Positions 7,615 to 13,638 of a stretch of 13,638 nt of DNA are shown here, in pieces. Position 1 is the first letter of the stretch. Every line of letters begins with the position of its first letter. A model generated the notes under the pieces. It made no database searches and was not told where the DNA came from. It saw nothing but the letters and a program-made list of their open reading frames with translations. Origin of the DNA: Ectocarpus siliculosus (Eukaryota > Sar > Phaeophyceae > Ectocarpales > Ectocarpaceae); assembly GCA_000310025.1 (NCBI GenBank), contig FN649747.1:1878767-1892404 (forward strand). The letters are read 5' to 3'. Position numbers and translations under genes: made by a program.

Positions 7615-10600
7615 ATGGACGGGGGCGATGACTTCTTCACAGGAGCAGAGGACGCTCCGGAGGTACGCCAACTCTGAGGGTTGTGTTGCTGTCGCTGTCT
7701 GCTGGAAAAAACGATGTGTGTGAGGTATATACAGCAGTAGTTAGCAGCAGTAGTGGAATGCTTCTTGTGAGGCTTCGACCCTGTGCTTGGGGGTTTCGCT
7801 GCTGTTGTTGCAAGGTCTAAAGCTAGCAACTTCTGTGTTTGTTCTGGGTTCTAGGAATGCGATCGCGAAGAGCGCAGCCTAGAGGCGGGGTGTGTAAATG
7901 CGGGGAAAGAACTTTAGCTTTGTGTACCTTTCGTTCCTCCGCGTTCTTCGTTCTCCCCACACGCTGTGATTTGGTGTGCGGCATGCGGCACAAACTATGG
8001 ATGTCGTTGAGTCTAAACACCGCTGCTTCAAAGGATAAGTCCTCTCGTTGTCCCTTGAGGGTAACAAACGCCGAAGTAGCCGTGTGTGATGATGAGATAA
8101 AGAAGAGTGTGGTCGCGTTTGTCGCCTGTGTGAGAGTACTTTTTTGCGACGAGGGGCTCGTCTACCCGAGAGCAATTTACAGCAGTGTAGCACCCACATC
8201 GGCATTACTAAGTAAGTGGCAACACAGCACTGGGGCCGGTGTAGCGGTTTGTAGGGGTGATTATACCCAACCGGCTTGCTTCGAAGCCCCGCCCGGTTGT
8301 TCTGGTGGTAGTTGTTGCTGTTGTTGTTGTCTTGACATGAAGAAACCGTTTCGGTCTCCGCTCAGTGCCTTCTCTATTACCACTTCTCCTACTGTTATGG
8401 TGTGTAATTATTTCATGCAAGCCTTGAGCGTACCGCAGTACAATAGGCGCCTGCCGCCCGTGTCGGTGAGAGGGTCGCAGAGAAGGAAACAATAGCTAAA
8501 TGACGACGCTGATACCATTGGGTAGCATGAGCAGATTAGCGACGCCATGCTGTGTTCGATGGCCGATGATGATGTTGTGCTGTTGTTCTTCACATTACAC
8601 AACCGTTCGGGTGCGCTCCGCGTAGCACGCAGTAGCCGGCCCTCAATGACGCCGGTCCGGTTATGTGCCCGGCGAATCATCCGGCGCTATTCAAAAATAT
8701 CGAATGTCTTGGCGATCCAATGTGTGCCCAGCAATTGCACCGGCGCTAGGCTCAACAGGGTCACCGGCGTTATTCAGCCGGCGTTGTTGAGCGCCCACTA
8801 CTGCTGTAGTAGTAAACCTTCTTAACAGTATGCCGAAATACACGCAGTGCGGGTGACACTGCCGTTTTTCGTCGTCTGGGTCGCGCCCCCGGCCGGTTTC
8901 TCCTAATTGATTAACCAGCAGCAACAGGGGGGTTACAATGACCTGGGAAGCGGCGAGTACGGCGCGACCGGCGGCGACTACGGCGGGGGAGACTTCAACG
9001 GGGGCGGCTTCGACCAGCAGCCCAACGGGGAGGTGGCGCAGGCGAACGGTACCGGCTTCGACAACGGGATGGGCTTCCAGCAGGACAACATGGTGAGCAC
9101 AGCAACTGTTTGATTCTTTCGCGCGCTGGCGGTGTCGTTTCTGCGCTAGAGTATCGCCAGCGTGTGTGTTGTCAGGTGTTTACTACTGAGGTATGGTAGT
9201 ATAACCTTCTCTGGGCGTGCCATATTAACGACAAGCGGTACCGATGCGAAGGCATACTATTTTCTTCTTCGTCCCCATGTTTTCCCGACGTTCGCCGTTT
9301 CTACCCACCCCACCCCGTGGCCTTAACGCTGACCACGCACAATGAGGGTGTTGCGAGTCGTAGGTAAGTCAGGTTGTAGGCTTCTGTTCACTCCGAGATC
9401 CTTCACGCATCATCGTGTTGTGTGGGCTGCCTGCTACTTTGATTGGTGGTGGTATAGAGGATCTTGCGATGGCCTTGAGTGTGTTTTGAGACTTGCAGGT
9501 TTTCCCCGGTCCATGGATCATCCGAAGCACCTTCCGTTGGGCAGCGGTTACCGCTGCGCCGGCGCAACACGGCCGCCGGCTAGCCTCTTCGTGTTGATCA
9601 CCCCGGCCACGTTGTCGGCCTCCCGACATCGCTTTTGCCTTCTGTGGCCGACAGGTTTGACGGGAAAAGTGGAGTCTGAATTGAGACAGGCGGCAGTCAA
9701 GCAGGCAGCCCGCTTTGTTGCATTGTCCGATGCATACCCCCGTTGACGCTGATTTGTGTCTCGTGCGATGTCACACACAGGGCTACGCGACCCTAGATGA
9801 CCCATCAGGCGGCAGCGGCGGCAACGGCGGGATGGGGGAGATGCCGGACATGGGCATGCCGGCGCCCGAGGATGTGGAGCCCAGCGCCCTGGAGTGAGTT
9901 CGCCGGTTTGTTTTTTCGGACGACATATTGTTGAAACTGTGGATGTGTAGAAGTGGCCAATTTAGTTGTAGCTGGAGCACGACTTGCGTTGGTTGCTGGT
10001 ATCTGCCCGCCCTCCTTATCCTGGAAAGTCCACAGCGCCTGCGTTGTGTGTTTGCTCTATGCCACACACCTGTTTCAAGCAGGCAGTGTACGCCGCTTGG
10101 GTGTCTCAACTTTACCCCTCGAAAACACGCGGTACTCAATTGCGCCGCACCCTGTTCGTCTCGCGATACACCGCCGCCGCCGTCGTCTCAAGTGAGTTCA
10201 TGGAGAGGTGGCAGGCCGGCCTCGTGGAGAAGGCGAGGATAGAGGCCGAGGCCAAGGCGGCTGCGCTGGAGGCGGCGAAGGCGGACCTCGAGACCCACTC
10301 GGTGGAGAGAGCCGCCAACAAGGAGGCCAAGATGGGTCAGAACAGGGAGCAGGAGCAGGTGAGTCGGCGGCGGTGGCAAACGCGTGTGACGCCAACGAGT
10401 GTCTTGTCTGTCTTGTCTGTCTGTATGTCTGTCTGTGTGCTGTGTGTCTGTGCTCTGTGTGTCTGTGTCTCTCTCTGTCTTTCTGTCTGTGTCCTTCTGT
10501 TTGTCTCTGTCCCTGTCTCTCTCCCTCCCTCTCTTTCTCTCTCCTCCTCTCTGTGTCTCTCTTCTGTCTGTCTTGTCTGCCTGCCTGTCTGTCTGTCTGT

Positions 10601-11553
10601 CTGTTTGTCTCTCCCTCTCTCTCTCTCTCCGTCCTCGTTTCTATTTTTGTCCTATCTACATTTATCGCTCACTCCGGTCTGGCTTGAGGGAAATTGGGCT
10701 AGAGCGAGAAAGAATGCAACTCGAGCGACAACACGTTGCAGTAGGCAGTTGCTGTGGGTTCTGGGCAGAGCAGGGAGAAGGAGCAAGCGAGAGCAGCAGC
10801 CGTGACTGAAATCTGTTCCCTACTCACGCGTTTCTTCAACGGGAACAACGCATAAGGGCACAGTCTTGCATCGCCATCACGACTTACCTCTGTTTTTGTT
10901 GCTGTCTTCACATTAACAACCGTTCCGATCTGTCTATCCAGTACCTTGATCTGTCCATACTAATCTAACACTTGACGCGGTCGATTTCCGTGGTCACAGG
11001 CTAACTTACCCTGCAAAAATATGCTAGAATACAATGGACCCGAAGTGGGCGACATGATTCCCCCCCCCCAAGTTATTGACTTTTTCCACTGCTCCCTCTC
11101 ATCAACAATGAAATGCGAAGCCATCGCTTTTGTTTACACATGCCATTCCTCATTGTTGTTGTTGTGTTGTTGGACTTGGTCAACTGCTCCCTCTCTTGAA
11201 CCAGAAAATGCGAAGCCATCGCTTTTGTTTTACACGTGCCATTCGTCATTGTTGGTGTTGTGTTGTTGGACTTGGTCCACCGCTCCCCCTCGTCAGCATC
11301 AAATGCGAAGCCAACACTTTATGTTCACACGTGCCGGTCCTCAATATTGTTGTTGTTGGCCTTGACGCAGATTTTCCTGGAGCAGCTGGAGGGGGAACTC
11401 GAGAGCGAGAACCCGTGGGAACGGGTGGTAAGCCTCGTGGACACGCAGTCCGAAGTCGTGGAAGACTTCAAGGACACAAGCCGGATGACGTCCATTCTCA
11501 TCCAGCTCAAGAACGATCCCATCGACACCTCCTCGACAGCAGCGGCGTCGTAA
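7615..11553 (+). CDS. CLC: Clathrin light chain, five exons
   Basis: Exons are 7615-7662, 8919-9092, 9781-9893, 10193-10358 and 11371-11553 (TAA), joined to 227 residues, a usual length for the family. The start ATG opens an acidic MDGGDDFF segment. Intron phases are 0, 0, 2 and 0; the phase-2 junction makes a GAT (Asp) codon. Residues 17-111 are rich in Gly, Asn, Gln and Asp. Residues 113-180 form an Ala/Glu/Lys/Arg-rich helix with Trp118, the expected coiled coil that lies along the clathrin heavy chain. Residues 181-217 carry the family's C-terminal signature, NPWERVVSLVD followed by DTSRMTSILIQLKNDP. Clathrin light chains bind heavy-chain hubs and tune triskelion assembly on coated vesicles at the plasma membrane, trans-Golgi and endosomes. 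The N-terminal block conserved in animal light chains is not seen. Exon 2 could instead begin three or nine bases later, because the acceptor is followed by further CAG triplets. Confidence 0.9.
7663..8918 (+). other. Clathrin light chain intron 1
   Basis: It is bounded by GAG|GTACGC and by TTAACCAG|CAG, with a branch-like CTAAT shortly before the acceptor. It holds a 218-codon open frame (7839-8495) with a Cys run from GTT-type triplets and no family resemblance, judged to be chance, and an imperfect hairpin at 8751-8791. Confidence 0.8.
8751..8791. repeat. Imperfect inverted repeat in clathrin intron 1
   Basis: CTCAACA..CACCGGC and GCCGGCGTTGTTGAG pair across a loop of about eight bases, with mismatches in the middle. 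CCGGCG recurs several times between 8636 and 8784. No function is evident. Confidence 0.45.
9093..9780 (+). other. Clathrin light chain intron 2
   Basis: It lies between ATG|GTGAGC and CACACACAG|GGC. No gene or repeat of note was seen. The open frame at 9342-9746 has no protein-like features. Confidence 0.8.
10399..10635. repeat. TGTC/TCTC microsatellite in clathrin intron 4
   Basis: About 240 bases of (TGTC)n grading into (TC)n and back, on the coding strand, starting about 40 bases after the exon 4 donor (CAG|GTGAGTC at 10358/10359). The Cys/Leu/Ser-rich frames through it are repeat products. Confidence 0.9.
11079..11365. repeat. Three tandem copies of a ~95-bp unit at the end of clathrin intron 4
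   Basis: The anchor AAATGCGAAGCC recurs at 11111, 11206 and 11301, a spacing of exactly 95 each time. TGTTGGACTTGGTC recurs at the end of the first two units. In the third unit the matching place reads TGTTGGCCTTGACGCAG, which is the splice acceptor of the last exon (AG at 11369-11370). The copies differ by scattered substitutions and small indels. Confidence 0.85.
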
Positions 11554-13638
11554 TTCTTGCTCACTACCCCTCCCCCGTTTTTTTCTGATGTCGAGAGCAT
11601 GCCACGTGTAGCATTCGCACTCTCGGCCTATCCATGCCCAAGGTAGGACCTCAAGCGAAGGTGATCCCTTCTTGGCGTTCACCCGTTGCCCACCGACGTC
11701 GCAGTTTCACTGCAGTTTCACTGCAAGTTTTTCTTTTCTGGCCTCGGTGGTTTGATTTTGTTTGTCGGTGCTGCTGCTTGCTGTAGGCGTACATCGGTCT
11801 TCCCCCCCCTCCCCCCCAGCGAAGGATGGGGTGTTGAGGAGGGCCGGTCGTCTAGGGGGTGGAGAGATTGTTCTCGGAAAGTTCTCGAAAATTTCGTCGG
11901 GTTCTGCTCTGTCTCTCTCATATTTCTGTACGATCTGTGCACGCGCGAATGATTGTACATGGAAGTTGTTTTCCCTCCGCGGCGCGCAAGTACAACCATA
12001 TAGGTACGATGCACGCACGCGTGGTCTAGTAGTGCTTGTTTCGGCGTTGGTCTGGAAGACCTTGGCATGGGTGGCCCTACCCGTTAGCTTTGGCCAATCT
12101 CTTGTTTTGGCAAGTGAGATTCTTTTTTATGTTTCTTTTCTGGTGTTCCTTGCGAGAGAACGACCAAAATTGTTCGCTGCTGTGCTGCGGCTCACTCGAG
12201 GGTGCACCGTGGACGCGTCCGTTCAGGGACGGCAAAGTACCTCGCTGATTCACGGAGCACCCTTGGAATGTGATATTTATTTTGTTCATGCGAGAGGCGC
12301 ACCGTGTACAAGAACTGGTTGTGGACGGCTGGCTCTTTTCTGGAGCCAAACATGCGAGAATGTCGAAACACGCGCGGCGTTGCTTGAAAGTGCCCTCAAA
12401 GGACTCTGCTTGGACGAGGTGTGCCTAATATGAGAATAGTTCAGCTATATCTTGGCAGCATGATATAGCAGGCACGTATGCATAGCCACTGAAAAATATG
12501 TCGTTCCGCAACGTTGTTGGTTGTTCTCCTTCAACGCAAGATGCACGCCACAGCGCGGAACTGGCGCGCCGCAAGTCAACCAGACTGTTGAGAGGTGCAC
12601 GCGGCAGCAGGGATCTGGATGCCTTACGGCAGCAGGGTACTGCTGCATTAGCCGGGTGATTGCTTCGCTGCTGGGGCAGTTTGTCGGGAGGCCAGGGCCA
12701 AATGGAATCTCCGTGCACGAAAACCGACGCAGCGGTGCCTACGGTTAGCGCTAGCAAAAGCACGACGTTTTCGCCCGTACCGCGTAGGGCTTACGGGTCA
12801 GCACATGTTCTCAGTGGAGAATTGGAGGGTGGGCCGGCCCAAAAATCCCCAATGAAATATCCCGCTAGCACAGCGAAAGATCAACCCTCGGAGAAGCAGA
12901 TCCACACCACCTATATAAAGCAAAAAAATAATGCACCCCCCTTCGCCGTGATGTGCACGAACGAACGTGATGGCGGAGGCAGGGTAGGAGAGGTGGCTCG
13001 ATCATTTTGGGTGGAATCCTGGTGACACCCCTCGTTGATCAGCAGCACCAGCCGATACTTGGGAGGAGCAAAAAGGGTTTTTCCCAACCATACATAAACA
13101 TGCTGCTCGCAACCATCCGTTCATGCTGTATGTAGACGCTCTGCCGGCGAGCTGTACACTCAGAGGAGGAGAGCTTACCAGGGTACTTGCTGTAACGGGG
13201 TGGCCACACGGGACGTGGGGGGGCCAGGCATCATGTGTGTGTATGTGCAACAGAAATTTTGGTGTGACAACTTGAAGTTACGGCTCTTGCTGACTGAAGG
13301 AGACGACCTGGCGCTATAGAGGATCACAAAATGTGCCCGCCCCCCCAAACACAACCTGAACACAAAAAACACACAGCCGTAATCAGATCAGTTCCGCCTT
13401 GGGAGCGTTTTTCCACGCGCTGCAAACAAACCACCATCATCCTCTCTCTGCTCGACCGAGGGGTGACTCGGTTTCTCGATATGACCACAACGCATGGATG
13501 GCTTGATCAACCGCCGACCGATGATACAATTGCCCCCCCCGCCCGAAACCCACCAGTCCCCCCTCCAGAAAAACACAAAGCACACAAGAACCAGATCATG
13601 GAATGAAGTTGCCGTATCTTTCCACGTGAGAAAACGAC
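11554..13638. other. Clathrin light chain 3' flank, no gene supported
   Basis: The first part should be 3' untranslated sequence; I cannot place the cleavage site. Open frames at 11762-12433 (plus) and 12425-12763 (minus) show no family signature and no codon pattern I can trust. A good splice-donor match on the minus strand (CCTG|GTAAGC at 13179/13178) might belong to a gene lying mostly beyond the right edge, but no domain supports it. An 11-bp unit GCAGTTTCACT is repeated twice at 11701-11722. Confidence 0.5.

Noticed and set aside
7839-8495. 218-codon plus-strand open frame
   Set aside because: It lies within clathrin intron 1, has no family resemblance, and its Cys run comes from a TTG/GTT-type repeat.
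8907-9113. Gly-rich 68-residue protein as a separate small gene
   Set aside because: It is exon 2 of the clathrin light chain: acceptor and donor consensus flank 8919-9092 and the frame joins the next exons.
11021-11365. Open frame with repeated Cys/Trp-containing peptides
   Set aside because: It is the translation of the 95-bp tandem repeat in clathrin intron 4, not a repeat protein.
11762-12433. 223-codon plus-strand open frame downstream of clathrin
   Set aside because: It has a mixed composition without domain, signal or splice evidence; it could be chance in the 3' flank. It is not excluded, only unsupported.
12425-12763. 112-codon minus-strand open frame with a short hydrophobic start
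   Set aside because: The N-terminus slightly resembles a signal peptide, but nothing else supports a gene.

Overview
The window looks like nuclear DNA of a brown alga, most like Ectocarpus. This is an inference from style, not from a database match. The style features are two intron-rich genes on opposite strands with short exons and introns of 0.3-1.5 kb, moderately high GC, many CAG/CTG triplet arrays and G/C homopolymers, and a fragment of a non-LTR retrotransposon. No bacterial operon, CRISPR array, rRNA or tRNA gene was seen.

Layout. (1) Positions 27-6646, minus strand: a NIPA-type (DUF803) multi-membrane magnesium-transporter-like gene. Six exons can be rebuilt by eye: 6646-6503, 5900-4854, 3333-3061, 1624-1505, 623-519 and 188-27. 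Every junction has GT/AG ends and every intron lies in phase 0. The five introns hold triplet repeats, a 5'-truncated LINE (about 1717-2760) and three shorter copies of the same LINE tail (3354-3471, 3544-3582, 4360-4404). (2) Positions 6647-7614: the divergent 5' region between the two genes, with a 17-bp direct repeat and a T-rich stretch. (3) Positions 7615-11553, plus strand: a clathrin light chain gene of five exons (7615-7662, 8919-9092, 9781-9893, 10193-10358, 11371-11553) coding for about 227 residues. Its last intron holds a TGTC/TCTC microsatellite and a roughly 95-bp tandem repeat that runs into the final splice acceptor. (4) Positions 11554-13638: the clathrin 3' flank, with no gene I can support.

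The two genes have unrelated jobs, membrane cation transport and vesicle coat assembly, and are simply head-to-head neighbours. I found no convincing undescribed system. The most interesting points are a retroposon tail that supplies the pyrimidine tract of a host splice acceptor, a long low-complexity insert of about 268 residues after the first membrane segment of the transporter, and repeat arrays sitting against several 3' splice sites.
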